A stretch of DNA of 64,000 bases from Alphaproteobacteria bacterium (lineage in GTDB: Bacteria; Pseudomonadota; Alphaproteobacteria; Micropepsales; Micropepsaceae): NCBI GenBank assembly GCA_016124635.1, contig WGNJ01000001.1:124001-188000 (forward strand), written 5' to 3'. This document shows positions 43,835-52,984 of the stretch, piece after piece. Numbering within the stretch: the first letter of the stretch is position 1; every line of letters starts with the position of its first letter. A program made the translations under genes and the position numbers. The notes under the pieces are model-generated. The model had not been told where the DNA came from. It saw nothing but the letters and a program-made list of their open reading frames with translations, and did not search any database.

Positions 43835-45190
43835 CTACTTCAGCGCCGTCAGGCGCGCGTCGTCAGTGTAGAGGTACACCGTGTTGTCGGCCACGATCGG
43901 CGCGATGAACGCTTTGTCCGGCGTGCTCGTCTTGCCCAGGATTTCCCCGGTGTAGGGAGAGATCGACAGGGCGTAGCCCTCGGAAGACACGGCGATCAGA
44001 CGGTCGGAGACCAAAACCGGCCCGGCCCAGGCAATCGGATCCTTGCGCGATTCCGGATCGCCGTAGGCGTCGAGCTGCGTGACCCAACGAATTCGGCCGT
44101 CCGCACGCTCGAGGCAGAGCACGCGCGCATTATCGGTGATGACGAAAACATAGTCGCCGGCCACCCACGGCCGCTGCGTGCCGCCGACATCCACCGTCCA
44201 AGCGCGCTCGCCGGTCCGAATATCGATCGCCACCAATCGGCCGGCATGGCTGTTGGCAAACACCAGGCCGCGATCGATCACCGGACGCCCTGAAATGTCC
44301 GAGAGCGACGCCAAGGGAGTCAGCCGGCCCGTACGCGATAGTGTGTCACTCCAAATCGGTTTGCCGTTCTGCACGCGCAAGGCAAAGAGTTCGCCGGACG
44401 TGTAAGGCACGACGACCACGTCGCCGGCAACGGCGACGCTGTTCGAACCGAGGATTCCTGCCGACTCGGCGATGCCGCGATGATCCCAAAGAATGCGGCC
44501 GTCGTCCTCCGCAAGGGCGAGCAGCTGGTTCTCTTGCGTCGCGACGAAGACGCGCCCGCCGTTGACCACCGGCGCATCACGGAAAGGTACAATGGCATTG
44601 CGCCGCCACAATTCTTTGCCGCTGCTCGCATCCAACGAAGCGACGAAGCCGAAGCCCGTCGAAACAAAAAGTTTGCCCGCGTCAAAGGCAACGCCGCCGC
44701 CGAAGCCTTTTTCGCTGTCTTCGTCCTCCGGCGTAAGGTCGACGCGCCACACTCTTTCGCCCGTCTTCTGGTCGAATGCGGTAACGGTCGCGCTCGCGTC
44801 GAGCGTGAAGATCTTGCCGCCGCCGATCACAGGGGTCGCCGTCACGCGCGCGTCGGAGGACGAACCCTCGCCGGCGCTTTCGCTCCAAACTTCCTTCAGC
44901 TGTCCCGGAGCCGAGAGATGGTGCATGACGTTGTCCGCGTATCCGCCCGGCTCCGGCCAATCCGGATTCACGAACGGCTGGGGCAGAACGACCTGCTTGT
45001 CGTGCAACTTCGGATCCGGCGTAACGGCCTCATCGGCCGAGAGCACGGCCACGCGCTCGCCTTTGATCCGATCTTTGGACCCGGGTTGGATGAACTGGTC
45101 GAGCGTCTCGCAACCGGCGAGAGAGGCACTCGACAAGAGGATAAGAAGGGCGACCGTCGCACGCGGCCGATTGGAACGCAGGCACATCAT
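43835..45190 (-). CDS. bamB: BamB-like lipoprotein (PQQ-like beta-propeller, outer-membrane assembly)
   Basis: The 451-residue protein starts with a lipoprotein signal and lipobox LAGC (Cys27). The rest is built of PQQ-like propeller blades (repeated TGERVW-, SGKELW-, DGRILW-type units, GRPVIDRGLVFANSHAGRLVAIDI). BamB is the propeller lipoprotein of the Bam complex inserting beta-barrels. It lies between a YfgM-like gene and der, the same order as yfgM-bamB-der in enteric bacteria, which supports the call. Confidence 0.9.
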   Translation of the reverse strand: MMCLRSNRPRATVALLILLSSASLAGCETLDQFIQPGSKDRIKGERVAVLSADEAVTPDPKLHDKQVVLPQPFVNPDWPEPGGYADNVMHHLSAPGQLKEVWSESAGEGSSSDARVTATPVIGGGKIFTLDASATVTAFDQKTGERVWRVDLTPEDEDSEKGFGGGVAFDAGKLFVSTGFGFVASLDASSGKELWRRNAIVPFRDAPVVNGGRVFVATQENQLLALAEDDGRILWDHRGIAESAGILGSNSVAVAGDVVVVPYTSGELFALRVQNGKPIWSDTLSRTGRLTPLASLSDISGRPVIDRGLVFANSHAGRLVAIDIRTGERAWTVDVGGTQRPWVAGDYVFVITDNARVLCLERADGRIRWVTQLDAYGDPESRKDPIAWAGPVLVSDRLIAVSSEGYALSISPYTGEILGKTSTPDKAFIAPIVADNTVYLYTDDARLTALK

Positions 45191-45211
45191 TGGGGTGCTA
45201 TTTCCGTCGCT

Positions 45212-46021
45212 TTAGGGCGTGGGAGTCGGAGCAGTCGGGGTTTCAGACGCGTCAGGCGCCGGAATCTCCGGCGTATCGAAAGTGGGCATGCCGGGAATGG
45301 TTGGCAGCTGCGATGCAGGCGTAGGCGCCAACGTTGGCGCTGTCTTCAAATCGGCCAGCTTCATGCCGCCGTTGATCATCGAATAGAACTCGGTCGCACG
45401 TTGTTTCACGCCTGGGGTCGCCGCCGGATTGTTCTTGATGAGGTCGTAAAGGCGCAGCGCTTCCTTGCTGTCGCCCGCGCGCCAATTGGCATAGGCGAGA
45501 AACTCTTCCGCCTCGACCCGCCACGGACTGTCAGAGGCCGCAATCGGATCGAGTCGCTTTTTGATATCGGCGAGCGGTGCCGTTTCGACCAGAAGGATCG
45601 CCGCGCGGAGGTGCGCGTAGCCGGCGAACAGCGGATCCGAAGTGCTGTCGGCGATGCGATCGTAGAGCGTCACCGCCGCCTTGGTATCACCGACGGCCCC
45701 ACGAACAGCTGCCTCTTGCAGCCGCGCGACGAACGGATAGCCGCCCGCCCCATCGTCAGCGAGCCGCGCAAGCGCCGCCGCGGTCGCCCGCTGTTGCGCG
45801 GGCTGCTGTTGCTGCTGCTCGAGCGAAGTCGAGAGGGCTTCGAACTGGCGCGACGACGCCTCGACCGCCCTGTTGTGCAAATAGGTCCAGAGTTGATAGG
45901 CGGCGACCGCGAGCAACATACCGACGGCGGCAGCGATGATCGGGACGCGATATTGGTCCCACATCTTGGCCAGCTGTTCGCGGCGATATTCTTCCTGAAC
46001 TTCTTGAAAAATGTCGCTCAC
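45212..46021 (-). CDS. YfgM-like tetratricopeptide-fold inner-membrane protein
   Basis: 269 residues with a short cytoplasmic N-terminus (MSDIFQEVQEEYRREQ), one membrane helix (about 27-44) and a periplasmic TPR-like helical domain. A Pro/Thr/Ala-rich tail of 40 residues ends the chain. YfgM-type proteins (ancillary SecYEG subunit) act with periplasmic chaperones. It is followed after 21 nt by bamB and then der, the conserved yfgM-bamB-der order. Confidence 0.88.
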   Translation of the reverse strand: MSDIFQEVQEEYRREQLAKMWDQYRVPIIAAAVGMLLAVAAYQLWTYLHNRAVEASSRQFEALSTSLEQQQQQPAQQRATAAALARLADDGAGGYPFVARLQEAAVRGAVGDTKAAVTLYDRIADSTSDPLFAGYAHLRAAILLVETAPLADIKKRLDPIAASDSPWRVEAEEFLAYANWRAGDSKEALRLYDLIKNNPAATPGVKQRATEFYSMINGGMKLADLKTAPTLAPTPASQLPTIPGMPTFDTPEIPAPDASETPTAPTPTP

Positions 46022-46117
46022 GAGATTGGCTCTCTGCTGCGGTTTTGACGGGCAGCCTTCAAAGAGGCCGGGACATTAGCCATCTTGGGTTGCGCCCGCA
46101 ATGCGCTCATACGCCTA

Positions 46118-46942
46118 TCAGTTTTGTTTCAGCGCGTAGGTATGTTCGACCGCGGGAAAGCGGCGCGCCTTGACGTCTGCGGCATAAGCGGCAACGGCCT
46201 CGCCGATGACCTTGTTCAGGTCCGCATAGCGGCGAACGAAGCTCGGGACGCGGCCCGACATCGTCAGGCCGAGGAGGTCTTCCGTTACCAATATCTGGCC
46301 GTCACAATTTGCCGACGCACCGATTCCGATCGTGGGTATACGGATAAGTTTGGTGATTTCAGCCGCCAGCGGCTCGGCCATTCCCTCAAGGACGACGGCG
46401 AACGCGCCCGCGTCCGCAACGGCCTTGGCATCTTCGATGATCGCCGCCCACTCGTCGCGGCGTCGGCCGGTCGTACGATAGCCCGCGGCCTGCACGGATT
46501 GCGGCAACAGACCGATGTGAGCGACGACAGGGACGCCCCGCCCTGTCAAAAAAGCGATGGTTGGCGCAACGCGCTGCCCCCCTTCCAACTTCACCGCGCC
46601 GACATGCGCTTCTTTCATGGCCCGTGCTGCGGACGCGAACGCCTGCTCCGGCCCCTGCTCGTAGCTGCCGAAGGGCAGATCGAGGACCACGAGCGCCCGC
46701 GTCGAGCCGCGCATCACGGCCTGCGCGTGCGCAATCATCAGGTCCAGCGTGATCGGAAGCGTCGTTTCGTGCCCGTGAACGACCATCGCAGCCGAATCGC
46801 CGACCAGAATCAGGTCGACAAAGGAATCGAGCAAATGCGCGATCGGCGCCGTGTACGCGGTCAGGCAAACGATGGGGTCACCACCCTTGCGTGCTCGAAT
46901 CTTGGAGACAGTTAGACGCTGTATTTGAGGGACAGCTGACAT
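46118..46942 (-). CDS. panB: 3-methyl-2-oxobutanoate hydroxymethyltransferase
   Basis: I use the ATG at 46942 (274 residues). KGGDPIVCLTAYTAPIAHLLD, VGDSAAMVVHGHETTLPITLD and the VLDLPFGSYE segment are PanB hallmarks, with metal-binding Asp in VGDS and GHET. It makes ketopantoate, the first step of pantothenate synthesis. panC is not in the window. It sits upstream of the yfgM-like gene with 96 nt between them. Confidence 0.95.
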   Translation of the reverse strand: MSAVPQIQRLTVSKIRARKGGDPIVCLTAYTAPIAHLLDSFVDLILVGDSAAMVVHGHETTLPITLDLMIAHAQAVMRGSTRALVVLDLPFGSYEQGPEQAFASAARAMKEAHVGAVKLEGGQRVAPTIAFLTGRGVPVVAHIGLLPQSVQAAGYRTTGRRRDEWAAIIEDAKAVADAGAFAVVLEGMAEPLAAEITKLIRIPTIGIGASANCDGQILVTEDLLGLTMSGRVPSFVRRYADLNKVIGEAVAAYAADVKARRFPAVEHTYALKQN

Positions 46943-47166
46943 TGGGCTTTCAGCTCCGCTGGAACGGCGGAATTCCGCCATGGACCATGTGTCATCGACG
47001 CAACAGGTGCCACACAGCGTGGCCGAAACGCAAGGTCTCGATAATATTTACCGCCGACAATTGCACCGAGGCGGGACTCATCCATAGTTACCTTGAGAGA
47101 TAGGCTCAAAAGGGGGATTGCCAGCTTCTCGGCTGATTTCCCGCGCCTAACTAACGGTGTGAACGA

Positions 47167-47715
47167 ATGCGCTTGTCGGTTGTCATAGCGGTTGCGGCAT
47201 CGGGTGCCTTTTTGGCGCCCGCCGTCGCGTGCGCCGGCGAAGCGGCACCGAAGAGCTTTGTCGACATCGCGCTTGGTTGGGCCATTCCCGAAGCACACGC
47301 CGACGAAGTTAAGCAAAGCACCAAGCACGGTTTCTTTGTTGGCGTGCAGTCCGGCTTGATCGACAGCGGTGTCGGTCCTGCTGTCGCGGGTATTTCGCTG
47401 AGCAGCCCCGAACCCGGCGCGGTCATGGCGAACGGCTATTACGCCTACGTCACGGATTGGGATTTGGGGACCTATGTCGGCGGCGGCTTTGGTCAGCTCA
47501 ATCTCGGCGTCAACGAGTATGCGAGGACGGGCCTCAGCCGTGACTACGCCTATCAAGGCATGGCGGGGCTCACCTATAGCTTCACGCCCGCGATCGCATT
47601 GGGACTCGAATATCGCTACGCGGGAACGATGGATCCGCTCTTGAGCACGCAGACGTTGCCCAACGCAATCGACGCGCAGAGCCTGACACTGCGCTTCGAC
47701 TTCGTCCTGAACTGA
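47167..47715 (+). CDS. outer-membrane beta-barrel-like protein
   Basis: The 182-residue protein has a signal peptide (MRLSVVIAVAASGAFLAPAVACA). A segment of about 50 residues follows before the barrel-like part begins (GKTYVGG-type Gly-rich strands such as TYVGGGFGQLNLGVNEYA and YQGMAGLTYSFTPAIALGLEYRYAG). It ends LRFDFVLN, close to the terminus of the barrel at 14470. It ends 3 nt before the convergent beta-lactamase gene. Function unknown. Confidence 0.75.
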   Translation: MRLSVVIAVAASGAFLAPAVACAGEAAPKSFVDIALGWAIPEAHADEVKQSTKHGFFVGVQSGLIDSGVGPAVAGISLSSPEPGAVMANGYYAYVTDWDLGTYVGGGFGQLNLGVNEYARTGLSRDYAYQGMAGLTYSFTPAIALGLEYRYAGTMDPLLSTQTLPNAIDAQSLTLRFDFVLN

Positions 47716-47718
47716 CGC

Positions 47719-48612
47719 TCATCTGACAAGAGTTGCAGCAGCAGCGCCGACCTCGGCGATTGCCGCATTGCGCTGTCCATCCGCTATTGTCGCGCCGGAG
47801 AAGTAACACGCGACGATGAGCGGCGCGCGATCCGGCGGCCACGCGACGGCGATGTCGTTCGCAATACCGGAACGGCTGGACCCTGTTTTGTCGCCGACTT
47901 TCCATTTGGACGGAAAGCCCGCGCGCAATCGCTGCTGACCCGTTTTGCACGCGACCAACCACGCGGTGATGCGATCTCGCGACGCCTTCGACAGTACATC
48001 ACCCAGGACGACCTTCCGAAGATTGTCCGCCATTGCCGCGGGCGTCGTCGTGTCGCGCTCATCGCCGGGCGTCCAGTCGTTCAAATAGGGTTCGATTCGG
48101 TCGAGCCTCGACACGTCGTCGCCAAGCGAGCGCACGAACGCGGTCCATCCCGAGGGACCGCCGAACGAGGCGAGCATGAGATTGCCGGCCGTATTATCGC
48201 TGAGTGTCACGGCGGCCTCGCATACCTCGGCCATCGTCAAGCCGTCGGCGACGTGATCCTTCGTGGCCGGCGAATAGGACACCAGATCCTTCGCTTCGTA
48301 TTTGATCCGGCGGTCGAGATGCTCCAAGCCGCGGTCGACGCGCGAAAGCACGCATGAGGCGGCGAGGAACTTGAACGTGCTGCACATCGCAAAGCGCTCG
48401 TTCTCGCGGTGACCAAAGCGCGCTTGCGTCTGCAAATCGAGGATCGAAACGCCGAGCCTGCCGCCGTTGCGCCGCTCGATATCAGAAATCTTTTCCGAAA
48501 GGGTATCGGACTTGGCTGCGCCGGCGACGGCCCTATGCACCGCTCCGCCGCACAATGAAACTGCGGCAGCTCCGATCAAGACCTGCCGTCGCTGAATACG
48601 CCACGCCATCAC
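47719..48612 (-). CDS. class A beta-lactamase
   Basis: All active-site motifs are present: Ser78-T-F-Lys81 (nucleophile), Ser138-Asp139-Asn140, Glu174-x-x-Leu-Asn178 on the omega loop, and Lys242-Thr-Gly244. PGDERDTTTP (182-191) is typical of class A. The N-terminus WRIQRRQVLIGAAA has a twin-arginine-like motif, so export may use Tat rather than Sec. The product has 297 residues, normal size with leader. No mobile element or resistance partners are near, so this is probably an intrinsic chromosomal gene. The spectrum cannot be told. Confidence 0.95.
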   Translation of the reverse strand: MMAWRIQRRQVLIGAAAVSLCGGAVHRAVAGAAKSDTLSEKISDIERRNGGRLGVSILDLQTQARFGHRENERFAMCSTFKFLAASCVLSRVDRGLEHLDRRIKYEAKDLVSYSPATKDHVADGLTMAEVCEAAVTLSDNTAGNLMLASFGGPSGWTAFVRSLGDDVSRLDRIEPYLNDWTPGDERDTTTPAAMADNLRKVVLGDVLSKASRDRITAWLVACKTGQQRLRAGFPSKWKVGDKTGSSRSGIANDIAVAWPPDRAPLIVACYFSGATIADGQRNAAIAEVGAAAATLVR

Positions 48613-48705
48613 ATCCTCCGAACTCCGGCGAAAGCTAGCGAAGGCGGGACCCTCGCCAAAGTGACGACCGATGCAGCCCTGGGTAATTTCGGCGGGAGAT
48701 TCCGC

Positions 48706-49599
48706 CTACCCGTGATCGCGGGCCCATCTCACGACGTCGGCGTGGGTTGCGAACCAGACGTCGCGCTTGGTTTTCGCATGCCGGATCAGCTCTTCGATGA
48801 TCCAGATGCGCGACCGGTAGCCGATGATGTGCGGGTGGCACGTCAGCTGAAAAATCCCGCCCTCCTCGTACGCAGCATCGAACTCGCGGCGAAAGATGTT
48901 GAACACGGATTCCGGCGCCGTATAGGGCCGGCTCGCTTGGAAGCGGTTCATCATGAAGTAAGGCGCGTCGTCGCGTATCCACTCGACCGGCAGCTCGATG
49001 ACCCCGCAAGGCTCGCCGTCGAGCAGGAGTTCGTAGCAGTCCTCGTCCGCCATCAGAGACGAGTCGTAGAGCAAGCCGAGCTCTTGTTCGATTTTCAGCG
49101 TGGATGGACTGAAGTCCCAAGACGGCGTGCGCAACCCGACCGGCCTTGCGCCGACGACCTTTTCGAGCGCGTCGGCGGCGCGAAACATGAGATCACGCTC
49201 GACTTCGTACGGCAGCGCGGAATTCAGCTCGTGGATCCAACCGTGAATGCCGATCTCGTGCCCCGCCCCGCTCAACGCGCGTTGTTCGTCCGGATAAAGC
49301 AGCGCCGACACCGCCGGAACATAGAAGGTTGCACGCACGTCGTAGCGTTCAAGCAATTTCGCAATGCGCGGCACGCCCACGCGCGGCCCATATTGACCCC
49401 ACGACAACCGCCCGATCGATTTGCCGCCGTCCCGCAGTTCGTTCGTCTCATGGTCGGAATCGAACGATAGCGCCACCGCACATCGCGCATTCCCCGGCCA
49501 TGACTTGGGCCTGAGCCGGTGTCCTGCGCGCACATGATTGACGATGCGCCGCCACTGCGCCTCGCTCCACTGCCAAGGCTCGAGGTCCTGATCGCTCAT
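48706..49599 (-). CDS. polysaccharide deacetylase family protein (PuuE-like group)
   Basis: The ATG at 49599 gives 297 residues. The NodB-homology pattern is recognisable: SFDSDHE (metal-binding Asp, in place of TFDDG), GVPRIAKLLERYDVRATFYVPA, HEIGIHGWIHE (HxxxH metal site), GLRTPSWDFS and FQLTCHPHIIG near the end. No signal peptide, so a cytoplasmic substrate is likely. Members without a signal include allantoinase- and amidase-like enzymes. It lies 16 nt after the ECF sigma gene. Confidence 0.85.
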   Translation of the reverse strand: MSDQDLEPWQWSEAQWRRIVNHVRAGHRLRPKSWPGNARCAVALSFDSDHETNELRDGGKSIGRLSWGQYGPRVGVPRIAKLLERYDVRATFYVPAVSALLYPDEQRALSGAGHEIGIHGWIHELNSALPYEVERDLMFRAADALEKVVGARPVGLRTPSWDFSPSTLKIEQELGLLYDSSLMADEDCYELLLDGEPCGVIELPVEWIRDDAPYFMMNRFQASRPYTAPESVFNIFRREFDAAYEEGGIFQLTCHPHIIGYRSRIWIIEELIRHAKTKRDVWFATHADVVRWARDHG

Positions 49600-49615
49600 C
49601 GTTCGTCTCTCCGGT

Positions 49616-50872
49616 CTAATCCGACGCGCCCGCGGCACGCGCCAGCAACACCGCTCGCTCTCTCTCGTTCTTGGTCAGCGCGGCGGCGCGCTCAAATTCC
49701 ACCCGCGCCTCCCGCTTGCGGCCTAACTTCTCCAGCAGATCGCCACGCACCGTCGGCAAGACATAATAGGATTTGAGCGACGGCTCCCCGGCGACTTGAT
49801 CGACCAGCTTCAGACCCTCGGCGGGTCCATAGGCCATGCCGACCGCAACCGCACGGTTGAGTTCGATGACGGGCGACGGCGACACTTGCGCCAGCGTGCC
49901 GTAGAGGCCCGCGATCTGCACCCAATCCGTCGCCTTCGCCGTTCGCGCACGCGCATGACAAGCGGCGATCGCGGCCTGCAGCGCATAAGGCCCAAGCGGC
50001 TGTCCGAGGCCATCCGCGCGCAACAGCGCAGCAAAGCCGCGGCGAATATGCAGCTGATCCCATCGTGCCCGATCCTGATCGAGCAATAGGATCGGCTCGC
50101 CGGTCGGGCTGATACGGGCGCGCAGACGCGACGCCTGAATCTCCATCAGCGCCACCAGGCCGTGAACCTCGGGCTCTTGCGGCGCGAGCTCGGCCAGTAT
50201 CCGTCCGAGCCGCAGCGCTTCTTGACACAGAGCCGGCCGCGTCCAGTCGCTGCCGGACGTTGCCGCGTAACCCTCGTTGAATATCAGGTAGATCACTTCA
50301 AGCACCGACGACAGCCGTGCCGCCATGTCGGCGCCGCGCGGCACCTCGAACGGAACATTTGCTTCCGACAGACTGCGTTTCGCACGCACGATGCGCTGTG
50401 CCACCGTCGGCTCTGGCACCAGGAAGGCGCGCGCGATTTCTTCCGTGGTCAATCCGCCGAGCAACCGCAGTGTCAGGGCAACGCGCGCCTCGGTCGACAA
50501 GATCGGATGGCATGAAATGAAGACCAGCCGCAGCAGATCGTCGCCGACGTGATCGTCCAACGCGCTGTCGAGATCGGGCGTCGTCCGCTCAAGTTCGGCG
50601 AGTTCACGGCCGATCTCCTCGTGCTTCTGATCGACGCGCGAGCGCCGCCGCAGGGTATCGATCGCGCGAAACTTGGCGGCCTGCATCAGCCATGCGCCCG
50701 GATTATTCGGAACGCCGGCCTCCGGCCACTGCTTCAACGCCGCGACCAACGCATCCTGTGCAAGTTCTTCCGCGACACCGACATCGCGCACGATACGCGT
50801 CAGGCCGGCGATCACTTTCGCCTGCTCCATACGCCAGACCGCGTCGATCGTGCGATTGATATCGGGTGCCAT
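49616..50872 (-). CDS. ECF sigma factor with C-terminal TPR-like domain (ECF42-like)
   Basis: 418 residues, far longer than a basic ECF sigma factor. Region 2 (about 15-80, AEELAQDALVAALKQWPEAG and KFRAIDTLRRR) and region 4 (LRLLGGLTTEEIARAFLVPEPTVAQRIVRAK) are normal. The C-terminal 230 residues (DUF6596/TPR-like) start with RLSSVLEVIYLIFNEGY and carry GLYGTLAQVSPSPVIELNRAVAVG. This architecture belongs to ECF42, which typically co-occurs with YciI/DGPF proteins; three such genes lie 3-7 kb away. No anti-sigma gene is visible, as expected for this group. Confidence 0.9.
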   Translation of the reverse strand: MAPDINRTIDAVWRMEQAKVIAGLTRIVRDVGVAEELAQDALVAALKQWPEAGVPNNPGAWLMQAAKFRAIDTLRRRSRVDQKHEEIGRELAELERTTPDLDSALDDHVGDDLLRLVFISCHPILSTEARVALTLRLLGGLTTEEIARAFLVPEPTVAQRIVRAKRSLSEANVPFEVPRGADMAARLSSVLEVIYLIFNEGYAATSGSDWTRPALCQEALRLGRILAELAPQEPEVHGLVALMEIQASRLRARISPTGEPILLLDQDRARWDQLHIRRGFAALLRADGLGQPLGPYALQAAIAACHARARTAKATDWVQIAGLYGTLAQVSPSPVIELNRAVAVGMAYGPAEGLKLVDQVAGEPSLKSYYVLPTVRGDLLEKLGRKREARVEFERAAALTKNERERAVLLARAAGASD

Positions 50873-50959
50873 CTCGACCGGCAGTGAAACCGGTTTTGAA
50901 GCGATTTTCGAGTCCCCATCCTCGCAAGAACACGTGCGAAAGTTGGGAGCGCCGCGTTC

Positions 50960-52282
50960 TTACAAATCCAGTTCCACCTGGGACGCGGGAATCTTCAGAT
51001 TCGCATAGGGACCGGAGCGATCATGCCCGATGTGCGCGATGTATCCGTCTGGACGAACCAGAATCCAGAGTCCCTTCGGCGTCACGATGTCGGCGCCCTG
51101 CGGTCCCCGCAGCCGATCGAACAGCCTCGATCCATCCGCAAGTCGCGCGTCCGGCATCCTGTCGCCGGGATGGAGGCCTGCATAGGCTTCGCCGGATGAC
51201 AAGGGACTGCTCCGGTAGTTGAGCGAGAGTTGGTTCGTCCTGTCCCCGCGCCTCACAGATTGCGACAGGTGAAGCTCCTTGGTCAGTCCGAGAACGGAAG
51301 CGGCGACCGGCAAACGCTCCGCCTCATATGTGTCGAGCAGGCTGTCCCCGCCGCCGCGCAGAACGTGCGCGAGCTTCCAACCGAGGTTGTAGGCGTCTTG
51401 AACGGAAGTATTCAGCCCCTGGCCGCCGGCCGGCGGATGGACGTGCGCGGCGTCACCGGCGAGGACCACGCGGCCCACGCGGTAGTGCTCGACCATGCGT
51501 ACCGACGGCCGGTAGGTCGAGCGCCACGGAACGCGCACAACCTTGCGCCCGCTGACTTTGCGAACGACGGCCTCGATATCGCTTTCCGCGATCGCCGCAG
51601 GTGCGGTGAATTGAAAGAGATCGCTATGAGGTAGCGGACAGAGAGCAACCGCCCCACCCTTCGCAAATGGCCAAATATGCCAGTCGCGCCGGTCGAGCCC
51701 CGCAACCTCCACATCGGCAACGAGCATCGACCGATCGCCGAGCGCATTTCCCGCCAGCTTCACGTCAAGAATCTTTCGCACGGTGCTGTGGCCGCCATCG
51801 GCGCCGACCAAAAACTTCGTCCGCACGGTTTCGCCGGTCGACAATTCGGACACGACACCGTCGCTGGCCTGCGTGAACGAGTGAAGCGCGCAACCGAACT
51901 GCGCCTCGTGCCCAAGCTCCTTGAGCCTGTCGCGCAGGATCGCCTCCGTTCGCGCCTGCGGCACCATCAACAGATTCGGGTAAGGCGTGCTCTCGCTCGG
52001 CCGCTTATTCGTTCCAAGCGATCCGCCGCGAAACGAAAACGGCCCGAAATGCAGTCGCAGCCGAGGATAGGGGCCGCCCGCCGCCATGATCGCGTCGATG
52101 ACGCCGAGATCGTCGAAGATCTCGAGCGTCCGCGGCTGTAGCCCCTTGCCGCGCGAGCCGATGAACGGCGAAGCAGCCGCGTCGATCAGCCGAAACGACA
52201 CCCCGCGGCGCGCGAGATCGATCGCGAGCGTCAGACCGGCCGGACCCGCCCCGACGATCAGCGCGTCATTTTCGTACTGCAT
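50960..52282 (-). CDS. FAD-dependent aromatic-hydroxylase-type monooxygenase
   Basis: From the ATG at 52282 the product has 440 residues. FAD motif GAGPAG (11-16), GADGGHSTVRKI (DG motif) and RVVLAGDAAHVHPPAGGQGLNTSVQDAYNLGWKLA (second FAD motif) identify the group-A flavin hydroxylase family (PHBH/UbiH/phenol hydroxylase-like). The last 60 residues resemble part of the C-terminal domain of polyketide and phenol hydroxylases. It is divergent from a TetR gene with operator-like palindromes between them, so expression is probably inducer-dependent. Substrate unknown. Confidence 0.92.
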   Translation of the reverse strand: MQYENDALIVGAGPAGLTLAIDLARRGVSFRLIDAAASPFIGSRGKGLQPRTLEIFDDLGVIDAIMAAGGPYPRLRLHFGPFSFRGGSLGTNKRPSESTPYPNLLMVPQARTEAILRDRLKELGHEAQFGCALHSFTQASDGVVSELSTGETVRTKFLVGADGGHSTVRKILDVKLAGNALGDRSMLVADVEVAGLDRRDWHIWPFAKGGAVALCPLPHSDLFQFTAPAAIAESDIEAVVRKVSGRKVVRVPWRSTYRPSVRMVEHYRVGRVVLAGDAAHVHPPAGGQGLNTSVQDAYNLGWKLAHVLRGGGDSLLDTYEAERLPVAASVLGLTKELHLSQSVRRGDRTNQLSLNYRSSPLSSGEAYAGLHPGDRMPDARLADGSRLFDRLRGPQGADIVTPKGLWILVRPDGYIAHIGHDRSGPYANLKIPASQVELDL

Positions 52283-52287
52283 ACGAA
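52271..52287. promoter_or_regulatory. operator-like palindrome overlapping the monooxygenase start
   Basis: TTCGTA (52271-52276) and TACGAA (52282-52287) are perfect inverted arms around a 5-nt spacer. The arms cover the monooxygenase start codon (52280-52282). They share TACGAA with the second site at 52307-52312. Confidence 0.5.
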
Positions 52288-52298
52288 AACATTTAATG

Positions 52299-52312
52299 GT
52301 ACAATGTACGAA
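52299..52312. promoter_or_regulatory. operator-like palindrome in front of the TetR gene
   Basis: GTACA (52299-52303), centre A, TGTAC (52305-52309) is a perfect 11-bp palindrome. With TACGAA at 52307-52312 it repeats the pattern GTAC-N4-TACGAA found at 52273-52287, one 25-bp step away. It reaches the TetR start codon (52312), so self-repression is likely. Confidence 0.55.
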
Positions 52313-52941
52313 TGTCAAAGACTGTTCCCCGCCCGCGGACCGGATTGAGTCGCGAAGCGATCGCCCAAACCGCGCTCGAGATCGCCGACAAGCACGGCTT
52401 CGAGGCCGTTTCGATGCGCCGGGTCGCCGACGTGCTCGGCGTCGGAACGATGAGCCTCTACTATTATGTGAAGACGAAGAACGACCTCGTCGCCGCCATG
52501 GACGACGCGCTCATGGGCGAGGTCTTGCTCACCTCCGTGCCGAAGCCATGGAAGCGCGCGATGACCGAGATCGCGCGCAGCACGTATCGGATGTATCGGC
52601 GCCATCCGTGGTCGTTGATGGCAATGCTGTCCGCATCGCCCGGCGTCAACGCCATGCGCCACATGGAGCAGTGTCTCGATGCGCTTGCGGCAACGTCGAT
52701 GACCGCCAATCAAAAGCTCACGTTGCTGACGACGGTCGACGATTTCGTCTTCGGCCACGCGCTGCGCGCGGCGGCGGCCTCGACGTCGGCCGACCGCAAG
52801 CTCGCGCGGACGCAAATCGCGACCGGCGCCTTTCCGCGGCTGAAGGAAGCCTTTGTCGAAGCGGGTGCAAAGCCCGACGAACATCGATTTGAGCTCGGAC
52901 TGAAAGCGCTTCTGGACGCCGCACCGATGGGACGAGCGTGA
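52312..52941 (+). CDS. TetR/AcrR family transcriptional regulator of the divergent monooxygenase
   Basis: The 209-residue protein has the HTH domain near residues 12-60 (SREAIAQTALEIADKHGFEAVSMRRVADVLGVGTMSLYYYVKTKNDL). The C-terminal ligand part (YRRHPWSLMAM, ASPGVNAMRH, DFVFGHALR) fits the TetR_C group that senses small aromatic or hydrophobic compounds. Two operator-like palindromes cover its start and that of the divergent monooxygenase. Confidence 0.93.
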   Translation: MSKTVPRPRTGLSREAIAQTALEIADKHGFEAVSMRRVADVLGVGTMSLYYYVKTKNDLVAAMDDALMGEVLLTSVPKPWKRAMTEIARSTYRMYRRHPWSLMAMLSASPGVNAMRHMEQCLDALAATSMTANQKLTLLTTVDDFVFGHALRAAAASTSADRKLARTQIATGAFPRLKEAFVEAGAKPDEHRFELGLKALLDAAPMGRA

Positions 52942-52984
52942 TGGGTTGGTTCGGCGAGAACTGCAATCATGAAGGAGAGAGAAC

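Noticed and set aside
44480-46048. 522-codon plus-strand frame opposite bamB and the yfgM-like gene
   Set aside because: Spans two well-supported genes on the other strand and shows no domain; high-GC shadow.
50877-50895. ACCGG/CCGGT hairpin upstream of the ECF sigma gene
   Set aside because: Only 5 bp; no conserved position relative to either gene; not distinguishable from chance.
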